Below are positions 28,558 to 38,334 of a stretch of DNA of 64,000 nucleotides, in pieces. A program made the translations under genes and the position numbers. The DNA comes from JAFECT01 sp963838235 (lineage in GTDB: Bacteria; Pseudomonadota; Alphaproteobacteria; Caulobacterales; Caulobacteraceae): positions 496,001 to 560,000 of the forward strand of contig CAWIQJ010000005.1 in the NCBI GenBank assembly GCA_963838235.1. Direction: 5' to 3'. The notes under the pieces are model-generated. The model saw nothing but the letters and a program-made list of their open reading frames with translations. It was not told the origin of the DNA and did no database searches. The stretch's first letter is position 1. Each line of letters begins with the position of its first letter.

Positions 28558-31251
28558 ATGCGTTTGCGCAAAGCAATGCTGATCTGTTCGTCGAGCGCCG
28601 TGGCCATGTTGGTCGCCGGCGTCGCGGCGCCCGCGTTCGCAGCGGATCCGGCGCCGTCGGCCGACACCACGGTCTCCGAGGTGGTGGTGACGGGGATTAG
28701 GGCGTCGCTTCAGAAAGCGATCCAGATCAAACGCAACTCCGACAACGTGGTCGACGCGATCTCGTCGGAAGACATCGGCAAGCTGCCCGACAAGAACGTG
28801 GCCGACGCCCTGGCGCGCCTGCCCGGCCTGAACACGGTCTCGGCCTCGAGCGGCGAGGGCGGCTTCGACGAGAAGGACCGCGTGTCCATCCGCGGCACCA
28901 GCCCCAGCCTGACGCAGGTGCTGATCAACGACCACCCGGTCTCCACCGGCGACTGGTTCATCCTCGACCAGTTCCAGACCGTGGGCCGCAGCGTCAGCTT
29001 CACCCTCCTGCCGTCGGAAATCGTCAATACGGCTGAGGCCTCGAAGACCCAATCGGCCGACATGGTCGAAGGCGGCACCGTCGGCTCGATCAACATCCTG
29101 ACCCGCGATCCGCTGGCGCTGCCGACGCAGACGACGATGGAAATGGAGGCCCAGGGCGAATATTCGAGCCTCGCTGCCGACTGGAAACCCCAGGTCAGCG
29201 GTCTGCTCGGATGGAAGAACAGCGACGATACCTTCGGCGTCATCGCCCAGGCCTTCTACGAGGCGCGCGACACGCGCCGCGATGGCCAGGAGTTCCTCGG
29301 CTATTCGCAGGTCGGCGCGGGCGACGCGAGCGGGGCGGCGATCCCGTCGCTGGTGGGCAAGTGGTATCCGGACCTGATCGGTTCGGCCCTGTTCCAGCAG
29401 CAGCGCGTTCGCGAAGGCGGGGACCTGACCTTCCAGTGGAAACCGAACGATCAGTGGGAGTTTAAGCTCGATGGCTTCTACTCGCACCTGAACGCGACGA
29501 ACTACAACACCAACTACATGTTCTGGGGCACTAAAGAGTTCCAGACGAATGTGCCGACCAGCTACACGGTCAAGGGCGACACCATTACCGCAGCCAGCTT
29601 CCCGCTGGTGGGTCCGGGCGGCCCGACCGATGGCGTGGTCGTCGACAACATCTACCGTCCGAACGAGTCGTCCTCGACGATGTACGTGAACCTCGACGGC
29701 GCCTACCATCCCAGCAACCGGATGACCGTCAAGTTCCAGGTCGGCTACACCGAAGGCCACGGCGACACGCCGTCGGCGCCGTCGTTCGAAGTCGATGGGC
29801 CCACCGGTGCGTCGTACGCGATCTCGTCGTCCGGCGTCGCGGCGGTGTCGTTCCCGAACATCAACCCGTCAAACCCCGCGGGGCTGTTCAACGACTGGGC
29901 CTGGAACGAGACCTTCCACGAGCTCGACAAGGAAGCTTACGGCAAGATCGACGGTACCTACGATCTCGACGACGGTCCGTTCAAGGCGGTGAAGTTCGGC
30001 GTTCGGGTCAACGACCACACCCGCTCGGTCGTGGGCTGGGACCATGGCTGCTCGATCGGCGCCAACGGCCAGTGCTGGACGGGCGGCGGCGGTTTGCCGT
30101 TCTCGGCGGTCGATCCGACCGGCCAGGACTATCCGTCGAACTTCGGCAATCAGTTCAGCATTCCGGGATTCCTATCCAATCCCGCGATCGGCAACACCGG
30201 CCTGATCAGCTCGACGGTCACGCCGATCCTGAATCCGCGGCCGGCGGGGCTGACGAACTTCTTCTACTACTGGCCCGGGTCGTTCAAAGTGCACGAGACC
30301 GACTACGCCGGCTATCTGATGGCCGAGGTGGGCGGTGATCGCTGGCACGGCAACTTCGGCGTCCGTCTCGTCGACAGCGAACTCAGCAGCTATGTGAACG
30401 TGTCCGCCGGGCCGTCCACAGCGGTCTACGCTTTCGGGGCCTTTACGACCGACGACATCAAGCACAGTTACGTCGACGTGCTGCCGTCGGCGAACTTCAC
30501 GTTCAACGTAACCGACAATCTGCTTCTGCGGTTTGCCGCGGATGAGACCATCTCGCGTCCTGACTACTCCGCCCTTGCGGGCGCGGTGTCGCTGACCGAT
30601 CTGACCAAGACCGGAAACGGCGGCAACCCGAACCTGCAGCCGATCAGGTCGTCGAACTATGACGTCGGTCTCGAGTGGTATTACGCGCCGACCGCCTTGC
30701 TGGCCGGTCACCTGTTCTACATGGATTTGCAGAACTACGTCGGCTACGGCACGTCGCAGGCCACGTACTACAGCATGTTCTACGGCGCGCTGACGAACTA
30801 CACCATCACCTCGCCGATCAACGTCAGCGGCAAGAGCGAAGGCATCGAACTGCAATGGCAGCAGCCGATCGCCTACGGCTTCGGCTTCCAGGCCAACTAC
30901 ACCTACGCTGACGGAACAGACTCCAGCGGCAACCCGCTGGTGGGCAACTCGAAGAACACCTTCAACGCGACGGGCTACTTCGAGAACCGCTGGCTGAGCG
31001 CGCGACTGGCCTACACCTATCGCTCACACTTCTTCGTCGGCCTCGACCGCTCAGCGGCCGAGAACCAGGGCAATACCGGCGAACTCGACGCCTCGGTGAA
31101 CGTCAAAGTCACGCCGAACGTCACCATTACGGCGGACGCGCTCAATCTCACCGACCAGCTGTTGAAGTATTACGCCCTCAACACCAACCAACCGCGGGCG
31201 ATATACGACAACGGGCGGCAGTTCTTCGTGGGGCTGCGCGTCAAGTACTGA
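28558..31251 (+). CDS. TonB-dependent outer-membrane receptor, probable chito-oligosaccharide/GlcNAc uptake
   Basis: 897 residues. Signal peptide to about residue 29 (AVAMLVAGVAAPAFA). A TonB box-like SEVVVTGIRASLQKA is typical of the Caulobacter/Xanthomonas receptor subfamily. Then a plug domain (NVADALARLPGL, VSIRGTSPSLTQVLINDHPV, EGGTVGSINILTRDPL) and a 22-strand-type barrel ending FVGLRVKY. It faces gntR and leads the hexosaminidase and PTS genes. A comparable receptor imports GlcNAc oligomers in Caulobacter, so the substrate is inferred from neighbours. Its 3' flank (31252-31523) is non-coding. Confidence 0.9.
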   Translation: MRLRKAMLICSSSAVAMLVAGVAAPAFAADPAPSADTTVSEVVVTGIRASLQKAIQIKRNSDNVVDAISSEDIGKLPDKNVADALARLPGLNTVSASSGEGGFDEKDRVSIRGTSPSLTQVLINDHPVSTGDWFILDQFQTVGRSVSFTLLPSEIVNTAEASKTQSADMVEGGTVGSINILTRDPLALPTQTTMEMEAQGEYSSLAADWKPQVSGLLGWKNSDDTFGVIAQAFYEARDTRRDGQEFLGYSQVGAGDASGAAIPSLVGKWYPDLIGSALFQQQRVREGGDLTFQWKPNDQWEFKLDGFYSHLNATNYNTNYMFWGTKEFQTNVPTSYTVKGDTITAASFPLVGPGGPTDGVVVDNIYRPNESSSTMYVNLDGAYHPSNRMTVKFQVGYTEGHGDTPSAPSFEVDGPTGASYAISSSGVAAVSFPNINPSNPAGLFNDWAWNETFHELDKEAYGKIDGTYDLDDGPFKAVKFGVRVNDHTRSVVGWDHGCSIGANGQCWTGGGGLPFSAVDPTGQDYPSNFGNQFSIPGFLSNPAIGNTGLISSTVTPILNPRPAGLTNFFYYWPGSFKVHETDYAGYLMAEVGGDRWHGNFGVRLVDSELSSYVNVSAGPSTAVYAFGAFTTDDIKHSYVDVLPSANFTFNVTDNLLLRFAADETISRPDYSALAGAVSLTDLTKTGNGGNPNLQPIRSSNYDVGLEWYYAPTALLAGHLFYMDLQNYVGYGTSQATYYSMFYGALTNYTITSPINVSGKSEGIELQWQQPIAYGFGFQANYTYADGTDSSGNPLVGNSKNTFNATGYFENRWLSARLAYTYRSHFFVGLDRSAAENQGNTGELDASVNVKVTPNVTITADALNLTDQLLKYYALNTNQPRAIYDNGRQFFVGLRVKY

Positions 31252-31462
31252 TCAAGGGCGTGGGCGGCGACTGGTCCAGCGCCGCCTATGCCAAGACCTT
31301 CAGCCGAGGCTCTGACCACCCCCGGGTGGGGGCCCCGGCTGCGGACCTCGCCTTCGCTCCGTCTCCGACAGGGTGCGGGCGGCCTGGCCTGAGGGCGTCC
31401 GAATCGTCGGACTCCGGATTGGATCAGGCATTGAGTATCTTCCTGAGCACAGCGATGACTTG

Positions 31463-31486
31463 GGCGGAGCGCTTCGCCGCTCCGCC
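31463..31486 (+). terminator. Hairpin after the receptor gene
   Basis: GGCGGAGCG-cttcgc-CGCTCCGCC forms a perfect 9-bp stem, followed by a weak pyrimidine run. A smaller hairpin, CCACCC-cc-GGGTGG, lies at 31316-31329. Both are in the 272-bp gap between the receptor and hexosaminidase genes, which otherwise shows no gene. The hairpins may set different expression levels for the two genes. Confidence 0.4.
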
Positions 31487-31523
31487 TCTCTTCGCGCGAG
31501 GCGCCCAGGCGGAAGGTTGGCCC

Positions 31524-33959
31524 GTGAATCGACCGGTGTTTTCAGGCAAGTTCGGGATGGCCCTGGCCGTGAGCCTCGCGCTCGCGTTTGCCGCGCCCCG
31601 GGCCGCCGACGCCGCCTCGTCGCCTTTCGGCGCTCTGTTCGGGCCGGTCGCGCAGACCAAACCGTCGCCGCCGTCGATTATCCCCAAGCCCGTGTCGATG
31701 ACGCCCGACCAGGGCGATTTCGTCCTGTCGTCCGGGACTCACATCCTCGTCCCCCCCAACGATCCCCAGGCCCGCTGGGTCGCGACCTGGCTGAGCGACC
31801 TGCTGAAGCGTTCCCGCGGCATCGCGCTGAAGGTCGATGAAGAGAACGGCGAGATCAAAGGTCCGGTCATCCACCTCGCGCGCGGCCCCGGCGCGCCGCT
31901 GGGCGAGGAGGCGTACGGTCTCACCGTTTCGCCCGGCGGGACGACCGTGCTCGCGGCGGGCGACGCAGGCCTGTTCTACGGCGCGGTGACGATCCTCCAG
32001 CTCGCCACCGAGACCGACGGCCACGCGAGCGCGATCCCGATCGCGGCGCTCAGCATTCACGACGCGCCGCGTTATCCGTGGCGCGGACTGTTGCTCAACT
32101 CGGCGCGGCACTTCCAGTCGCCGGCCTTCATCGAGACGTTCATCGACGCCATGGCCGTGCACAAGTTGAACGTGCTGCACTGGCACCTGACCGACGACCA
32201 GGCCTGGCGTCTCGAGATCAAGAAGTATCCGCGCCTGACCGACGTCGGCGCCTGGCGCGTGCCTGCCGGGCAGGGGCCGGCCCAGGACATCGATCCTGCG
32301 ACGCACAGGCCCAGGCTCTACGGCGGCTTCTACACCCAGGCCCAGGTGCGCGACATCGTCGCCTACGCCGCCCGGCGCCATGTGACGATCGTGCCCGAGA
32401 TCGACATGCCGGGCCATTCGAGCGCAGCCATCGTGGCCTATCCGTGGCTCGCCTCGACGCCACATCCACCGACCAGCGTGCCCGCGGACTGGGGCGTCTA
32501 TTCCAACCTGCTCAATCCGGACACGCCGACCATCGGCTTCCTGCAGGATGTCCTCACCGAGGTGATCGACCTGTTCCCCGGCCCTTACATCCACGTGGGC
32601 GGCGACGAAGCGGTGAAGGACCAGTGGAGGGCCTCGCCGCAGATTCAGGCTCAGATGCAGGCGCTGGGCCTGAAGAACGAGGACGCGTTGCAGTCCTGGA
32701 TGACCGGACGCATGGACGCCTGGCTCGACCAGCACGGCCGGCGGCTCGTCGGTTGGGACGACATTCTGAAGGGCGGTCTGACTCCCCACGCTGTCGTCAT
32801 GTCGTGGCAGGGCGCCGCGGGCGCCGCGGCTGCGGCGGCGCAGGATCACGACGCCGTGCTGGCGGCCGATCCCACCCTCTATCTCGATCATCGCCAGAAC
32901 CCGTCGCCGGATCAGCCGCCCGGCCGCGGCGCGGTGTTGACGTTCAAGGACATCGCCGGCTTCGATCCGGCGCCGCCGACGCTCACTGAGGCGCAGCGCG
33001 GACACATATTGGGGGTGGAAGGCGCGGTCTGGACCGAACACATCCGCACCGAGCCGCGCGTCGAGTTCATGACCTTCCCGCGCGCCGCCGCCATCGCCGA
33101 ACTCGGCTGGTCCGCACCCGGCGCCACCCAGGATTTCCTGGCGCGCATGCCGGCCGAGACCGCGCGCCTGCGTGACCTGGGCGTAGGCGCCGCCGACAGC
33201 GCCTACGAGCCGTTGTTGGCCTCCGACTTCGATCCCAAGACCAACCAAGCGACCGTCACCCTCTCCGACGAAAGCGGCGACGGTGAGATCCGCTACACCA
33301 CCGATGGCTCCGAGCCGACGCCACGGTCGAAGCCCTATGCGGCGCCCTTCGCGGTCGCGATCCCGTCGCGCGTGCGGGCGGCGACCTTCATCGGCGAAGA
33401 GGCCATGTCGCACGCCATCGAGCGACGCTTCGATGCGGACACGGTGCGCTCGCGCGACAGCCACGAGCTGAAGACCTGTTCGGGAAAGCTCGACCTGTCG
33501 CTCGAGGACGACGCGCCGGTGAACGGGCCGCGCGCGGTGTTCCTGGTCGACATTCTCAATCCGTGCTGGATCTATCCGGCAGCCGAACTCGGTGGCGTCT
33601 CCGCGATCGGCGCGGCTGTGGGACAGGTTCCGTTCAACTTCCAGATCGGTGACGCGGTGAACCAGATCAAGTTCCGCACGCCGGCGACGCGGGACGGAGA
33701 GCTTGAAGTCAGGCTCGACAGCTGCGACGGCGAGCGGATCGCTGTGCTGCCGCTGAAGCCGGCGGTCGGCAACCCCGCGGTCACCGCCCTGGCGCCGGTT
33801 CCGATCAAACCGATCACGGGACGGCACGATCTCTGCTTCAGCTTCACCCAGAAGGGCGTCGATCCGATGTGGGTTATCAAGACGGTCGATCTCCTTCCGC
33901 AAGCCAAGGCGACGTCGCGCGGCCTCGGCGACCTGTTCCACCTCGGCGGCCCGAAATGA
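31524..33959 (+). CDS. Beta-N-acetylhexosaminidase, GH20, exported
   Basis: 811 residues from a GTG at 31524 with a GGAAGG site upstream. Signal peptide MNRPVFSGKFGMALAVSLAL with AADA at the cleavage site. GH20 N-terminal domain, then the catalytic barrel: YPWRGLLLNSARHFQ, HWHLTDDQAWRLEIKKYP, EIDMPGHSSA, and the Asp361-Glu362 pair in HVGGDEAVKDQW. The C-terminus has a chitobiase-like domain (IRYTTDGSEPTPRSKPY) and a further beta domain. It would split GlcNAc from chito-oligomers in the periplasm. Ends 1 bp before the PTS gene. Confidence 0.92.
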   Translation: MNRPVFSGKFGMALAVSLALAFAAPRAADAASSPFGALFGPVAQTKPSPPSIIPKPVSMTPDQGDFVLSSGTHILVPPNDPQARWVATWLSDLLKRSRGIALKVDEENGEIKGPVIHLARGPGAPLGEEAYGLTVSPGGTTVLAAGDAGLFYGAVTILQLATETDGHASAIPIAALSIHDAPRYPWRGLLLNSARHFQSPAFIETFIDAMAVHKLNVLHWHLTDDQAWRLEIKKYPRLTDVGAWRVPAGQGPAQDIDPATHRPRLYGGFYTQAQVRDIVAYAARRHVTIVPEIDMPGHSSAAIVAYPWLASTPHPPTSVPADWGVYSNLLNPDTPTIGFLQDVLTEVIDLFPGPYIHVGGDEAVKDQWRASPQIQAQMQALGLKNEDALQSWMTGRMDAWLDQHGRRLVGWDDILKGGLTPHAVVMSWQGAAGAAAAAAQDHDAVLAADPTLYLDHRQNPSPDQPPGRGAVLTFKDIAGFDPAPPTLTEAQRGHILGVEGAVWTEHIRTEPRVEFMTFPRAAAIAELGWSAPGATQDFLARMPAETARLRDLGVGAADSAYEPLLASDFDPKTNQATVTLSDESGDGEIRYTTDGSEPTPRSKPYAAPFAVAIPSRVRAATFIGEEAMSHAIERRFDADTVRSRDSHELKTCSGKLDLSLEDDAPVNGPRAVFLVDILNPCWIYPAAELGGVSAIGAAVGQVPFNFQIGDAVNQIKFRTPATRDGELEVRLDSCDGERIAVLPLKPAVGNPAVTALAPVPIKPITGRHDLCFSFTQKGVDPMWVIKTVDLLPQAKATSRGLGDLFHLGGPK

Positions 33960-33960
33960 C

Positions 33961-36489
33961 ATGAACGACAGGAAACCGCCCGTGCCTGAACTGACCCTGA
34001 TCGCGCCGCTGTCGGGCTGGGTTGCGCCGCTGGACGAGGCGCCCGACCCGGTCTTCGCCGAGCGCATGATGGGCGACGGCGTGCTGATCGATCCGACCAG
34101 CGCCGAGTTGCGCGCGCCGTGCGACGGCGTGGTCGTGTCGGTGCACCACACCCGCCACGCCGCGACGGTTCGCGCCGTGGGCGGCGCCGAGATCCTGGTG
34201 CACATCGGTTTGGAGACGGTGGCGCTGAAGGGCGAGGGCTTCACCGTTCACGTGAACGATGGGCAGAGCGTCCGCGCCGGCGATCTCCTGATCAGTTTTG
34301 ATCTCGACTCCCTCGCGCTCAAGGCGGCGAGCCTGGTCACGCCCGTAATCCTGGCCAACAGCGACGGCTTCGTGATCACCCGGCGCGCGGAAGGCGCCAT
34401 CGAAGCCGGCGCATTCCTGATGGCGATCGCGCCACGCGGCGAGGCGACGGTCGCACCGACGACGGTGTCCGGCGTGGCGGCGTCGCGCACCGTGCGCCTT
34501 GCCCTCGCACACGGCCTGCACGCGCGGCCCGCCGCCTCAGTTGCGGCCTGCGCCAAGCGTTTCTCGTCCGAGGTCAGCCTGGCGGCCAGCGGCCGCAAGG
34601 CCAATGCGAAGAGCGTCGTCGCGCTGATGGCCTTCGGCGCGCGCGACGGCGACGCGATCGAGGTCCTGGCGCGCGGCGCCGACGCGGAGGCCGCGGCCCA
34701 GGGCGTCGCCGACCACATTGCAGGCCTTGTCGAGACGGCGCCGAAGCCGCCGGCGCCCGTCCGTCGCGCCCGATCCGAGCCCGACAGCGACCCGAAGCTG
34801 ATCTCCGGTGTGACCGCGTCGCCGGGCTTGGCGGTCGGGACGGCCGTCCATTTCACCGCGCCCGAGATTCCCATCGTCGAACAGGGGGCGGGCGCCGCGC
34901 AGGAGAGCGCCGAGCTGACGCGCGCGCGCGGGGTCGTGCGCGATGCGCTGGAGAAAGCCTCGGCCGGCGGCGAGCGTCACCGGCGCTCCATCCTCGCTGC
35001 GCACGTTGCCCTGCTCGACGACCCGGAACTGCTCGACGCGGCTCAGGCGGCGCTGAACGACGGCAAGAGCGCGGGCGCGGCCTGGCGCAAGGCGGTGCGG
35101 ACGCAGATCGCCGTGCTCAGGGCCCTGGGCGATGCGCGCATGGTCGAACGGGCGGCCGATCTCGCCGACCTCGAGCGTCAGGTTCTGCTCGCGCTCGTCG
35201 GTGAAGCCCACGCGCCGGCGCCGGACTTGCCGGAAAACACCATCCTGATCGCCGGTGAACTGCTGCCGTCGCAACTGGTCGCGCTGGACGCCTCGCGCCT
35301 GGCGGGGTTCTGTCTTGCGCGCGGCGGTCCGACCTCGCACGTGGCGATCCTCGCCGCAGCCATGGACATTCCCGCCATCGTCGCCGCGGGCGAGCGCGTG
35401 CTGGACACGCCGGACGGCGCGACCGTCATTCTCGACGCCGACCAGGGGCGGCTGCACCTGTCGCCCGAGCCGTGGGAGACCGACGCGATCCGCACCGCGC
35501 TCGCGGCGCGAAAGCAGCGTCAGGCGGCGGCGCGTCAGGCGGCGCGCGAACTTTGCACCACGGCGGACGGCAAGCGCATCGAGGTGTTCGCCAACCTGGG
35601 CGCCGTGAGCGAGGCCACGGGCGCGGTCGAAGCGGGCGCGGAGGGATGCGGTTTGCTGCGCACCGAGTTCCTGTTCCTCGACCGCGAGACGCCGCCGGAC
35701 GAGGCGAAACAGAAGCGCGAATATCAGGCCATCGCCGACGCCCTGGGCGGGCGGCCGCTGATCGTGCGCACCCTCGACATCGGCGGCGACAAGCCGGTGG
35801 CCTATCTGCCGATGCCGTACGAGGACAATCCCGCGCTCGGCCTGCGCGGCGTGCGCACCAGCCTGTGGCGGCCCGACCTGATGCGCGAACAGCTGCGCGC
35901 CATCCTGGGCGTCGAACCGCCTGGCCAGTGCGCCATCATGCTGCCGATGATCGCCCAGCTCTCGGAGTTGAAGGCGGTGCGCGCGGTGGTCGACGAGATC
36001 GCCCGCGAGATCGGCCGCACCGATCCGGTCAAGCTCGGCGTCATGGTGGAGACGCCCGCCTGCGCCGTGCTCGCCGACCAGATCGGCGCCGAGGCGGACT
36101 TCTTCTCCGTCGGCACCAACGACCTCACCCAGTACGTGCTGGCCATGGACCGCGGCAATCCTCAGCTCGCCGCCCAACTCGACGCCTTGCACCCGGCCGT
36201 GTTGCGCCTGATCGGCCAGGCGGTCGACGGCGCCTCGAAGCACTGCCGCTGGGTGGGTGTGTGCGGCGGTCTCGCCTCGGACCCGGTCGCAGCCCCGATC
36301 CTGATCGGCCTCGGCGTTACCGAGTTGTCAGCGACGCCTAACCGCATTCCCGACCTGAAGGCCCTCATCCGTCAGATCACCCTCGCCGACTGCCGCAAGG
36401 CCGCGTCCCAGGCGCTGGCCCTCGCGTCCGCCGCCGAGGTGCGCACGCTGGTGATGAAGACCTGGCCCGCGCTCACCGGCCGCGAATAG
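33961..36489 (+). CDS. PTS fusion protein EIIA(Glc)-HPr-enzyme I
   Basis: 842 residues with three phosphotransfer modules. EIIA(Glc) type: residues about 10-150, His81 in LVHIGLETVALKGEGF. HPr: about 175-260, His187 in AHGLHARPAASV. Enzyme I: about 275-840, His460 in GGPTSHVAI, with DIGGDKPVAYLPMP and GVMVETPACAV in the PEP-binding barrel. One polypeptide thus carries phosphate from PEP to the EIIB of NagE encoded next. No separate PTS genes lie nearby, so this is a dedicated GlcNAc system. Confidence 0.95.
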   Translation: MNDRKPPVPELTLIAPLSGWVAPLDEAPDPVFAERMMGDGVLIDPTSAELRAPCDGVVVSVHHTRHAATVRAVGGAEILVHIGLETVALKGEGFTVHVNDGQSVRAGDLLISFDLDSLALKAASLVTPVILANSDGFVITRRAEGAIEAGAFLMAIAPRGEATVAPTTVSGVAASRTVRLALAHGLHARPAASVAACAKRFSSEVSLAASGRKANAKSVVALMAFGARDGDAIEVLARGADAEAAAQGVADHIAGLVETAPKPPAPVRRARSEPDSDPKLISGVTASPGLAVGTAVHFTAPEIPIVEQGAGAAQESAELTRARGVVRDALEKASAGGERHRRSILAAHVALLDDPELLDAAQAALNDGKSAGAAWRKAVRTQIAVLRALGDARMVERAADLADLERQVLLALVGEAHAPAPDLPENTILIAGELLPSQLVALDASRLAGFCLARGGPTSHVAILAAAMDIPAIVAAGERVLDTPDGATVILDADQGRLHLSPEPWETDAIRTALAARKQRQAAARQAARELCTTADGKRIEVFANLGAVSEATGAVEAGAEGCGLLRTEFLFLDRETPPDEAKQKREYQAIADALGGRPLIVRTLDIGGDKPVAYLPMPYEDNPALGLRGVRTSLWRPDLMREQLRAILGVEPPGQCAIMLPMIAQLSELKAVRAVVDEIAREIGRTDPVKLGVMVETPACAVLADQIGAEADFFSVGTNDLTQYVLAMDRGNPQLAAQLDALHPAVLRLIGQAVDGASKHCRWVGVCGGLASDPVAAPILIGLGVTELSATPNRIPDLKALIRQITLADCRKAASQALALASAAEVRTLVMKTWPALTGRE

Positions 36490-36498
36490 GAGCCCGCC

Positions 36499-38289
36499 AT
36501 GCTCGCGAACCTGCAAAGACTTGGCCGGGCGCTGATGCTGCCCATCGCCGTGCTGCCCGTGGCCGGTATCCTGCTGCGCCTCGGCCAGGACGATGTGTGG
36601 GGTTGGATGCCCGCGACCCCGTGGGCCCATTGGTGGGTGACGCACGGCGTGTCGTTCATCGGGGCCAGCGCCGACACCATCTTCTCGCACCTGGGCTATC
36701 TGTTTGCTGTGGGTGTGGCCGTCGGTTTCGCGCGCGAGAACAATGGCGCGGCGGGTTTGGCCGGTCTCGTCTGCTTCATGATTGCGATTGCGGGCGCGGC
36801 GGCGTTGATCCAGGCGCCGCCGAGCGTGACCACGGGTCTTCCGGACAAGTTCGCCAAGCTGGCGCAGGCGGACTATGCCAACAGCGCGGTGAACCATTTC
36901 GGCGTCCTGTGCGGCATCCTGTCGGGGGTGATCGCGGGGCTTTTGTACAACCGCTTCTACGATATCAAGCTGCCCGACTATCTCGCCTTCTTCGGCGGAC
37001 GCCGGTTCGTGCCGATCATCAGCGGCTTCGCCGGTCTGTTCCTTGGCGGGTTGTTCGGCTGGGGCTGGCCCTTCCTGTCGAACGGGCTCGACGCCCTGAG
37101 CCAGGCTGTGCTGGCATCCGGCGGATGGGGGCTGTTCGTCTTCGGCTTGCTGAACCGGCTGTTGCTGGTCACCGGCCTGCATCACATTCTCAACAATGTC
37201 GCCTATTTCGTGATCGGCGATTTCCACGGCAAAACCGGCGACCTGAACCGTTTCTTCGCCGGCGACCCGACGGCTGGCGGGTTCATGAGCGGCTTTTTCC
37301 CGGTAATGATGTTCGGCCTGCCGGCGGCCTGCTTCGCCATGTACCGCGCCGCGCCGAAGGAGCGGCGCAAAGAGGTAGGCGGCATGCTGATGTCCATGGC
37401 GCTGACCTCGTTTCTGACCGGCGTGACCGAGCCCATCGAGTTCACCTTCATGTTCCTGGCGCCCTTGCTCTACCTTTTGCACGCGATCCTGACCGGTCTC
37501 GCCGAGGTGATCATGCACCTGCTGCATGTGAGACTAGGCTACAGCTTCTCGGCGGGAGCGTTCGACTATGTCCTGAACTGGAACAAGGCGCAGAACCCCT
37601 GGCTGCTCTGGCCGGTCGGCGCAGCCTATGCGCTGATCTACTACTTCACCTTCAGCTTCGCGATCCGCCGCTTCAACCTGAAGACTCCTGGACGCGACGA
37701 GGCGCCCTCAGCGGCGGCGGTCCAGACCAGCAAGGGCGACGGCCGCATCGACGGATTGATCACAGCGCTCGGCGGCGCGGCGAACCTGAAACGGGTCGAC
37801 GCCTGCACCACGCGCCTGCGGCTCGAGGTCGCCGACAGCCAGGCGGTCGACGAAGCGGCGCTGAAGGCGTTCGGCTCGCGTGGCCTGATCCGGCCGTCGG
37901 CGACGACGGTGCAGGTGGTGCTGGGCCCCACCGCCGACATCACGGCGGGCGAGATCCGCGCGCGCCTGGCGACGATGGAGATCGAACCGGTTCTCCCGAC
38001 GCGGCCGGCGCCACCGACACGCATCGACGCGAAACCGGCGCAACCTGCCGACCCGAAATTCGCCGTAAGCCTGCTCGCCGCGCTCGGCGGCGCTTCAAAC
38101 GTCACCGCTGTGGAGGCGAGGGCGGGACGCGTGCGGGTCGAGGTGGCCGACGACGCTGTGGTGGATGAAGCGTCGGTGCGGAAGGCGGGCGCCCGCGGCG
38201 TCGCGCGGCCGGGCGCCAAGGTGGTGCATCTGATCGTGGGGCCCGCGGCTGAGGGCGTGGCCGGCGCCCTGGCGGAGCTGGCCGTCTGA
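36499..38289 (+). CDS. nagE: N-acetylglucosamine PTS permease EIIC-EIIB with a second, degenerate EIIB
   Basis: 596 residues. EIIC (1-390): about ten membrane segments, LLLVTGLHHILNNVAYF and GVTEPIEFTFMFLAPLLYLL are GlcNAc/glucose-family signatures. First EIIB (about 410-490) has the phosphocysteine Cys436 in RVDACTTRLRLEV. A second EIIB-like domain (about 520-596) aligns as AVEARAGRVRVEV, with Arg541 where the cysteine should be. Imports and phosphorylates GlcNAc using the EIIA-HPr-EI protein. A 9-bp gap and agga-type site follow the PTS gene. Confidence 0.93.
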   Translation: MLANLQRLGRALMLPIAVLPVAGILLRLGQDDVWGWMPATPWAHWWVTHGVSFIGASADTIFSHLGYLFAVGVAVGFARENNGAAGLAGLVCFMIAIAGAAALIQAPPSVTTGLPDKFAKLAQADYANSAVNHFGVLCGILSGVIAGLLYNRFYDIKLPDYLAFFGGRRFVPIISGFAGLFLGGLFGWGWPFLSNGLDALSQAVLASGGWGLFVFGLLNRLLLVTGLHHILNNVAYFVIGDFHGKTGDLNRFFAGDPTAGGFMSGFFPVMMFGLPAACFAMYRAAPKERRKEVGGMLMSMALTSFLTGVTEPIEFTFMFLAPLLYLLHAILTGLAEVIMHLLHVRLGYSFSAGAFDYVLNWNKAQNPWLLWPVGAAYALIYYFTFSFAIRRFNLKTPGRDEAPSAAAVQTSKGDGRIDGLITALGGAANLKRVDACTTRLRLEVADSQAVDEAALKAFGSRGLIRPSATTVQVVLGPTADITAGEIRARLATMEIEPVLPTRPAPPTRIDAKPAQPADPKFAVSLLAALGGASNVTAVEARAGRVRVEVADDAVVDEASVRKAGARGVARPGAKVVHLIVGPAAEGVAGALAELAV

Positions 38290-38299
38290 TGCACGCGGC

Positions 38300-38334
38300 T
38301 TGACTCAATTCCATAATTCCGGAATTATGGAATT
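38300..38334 (+). promoter_or_regulatory. ArsR operator (perfect 28-bp palindrome) over the ars promoter
   Basis: Bases 38307-38334 read the same on both strands (half-site AATTCCATAATTCC). The palindrome begins just after TTGACT (38300-38305) and ends at the base before the arsR ATG at 38335. With an 18-bp spacer the -10 box would be ATTATG (38324-38329), inside the palindrome. Transcription would then start about at the ATG, giving a leaderless message. Operator: strong; promoter placement: inference. Confidence 0.75.

Noticed and set aside
31542..34244. 900-codon open frame on the minus strand
   Set aside because: It is the antisense shadow of the GH20 hexosaminidase and the start of the PTS gene; composition is Arg/His-rich with no domain.
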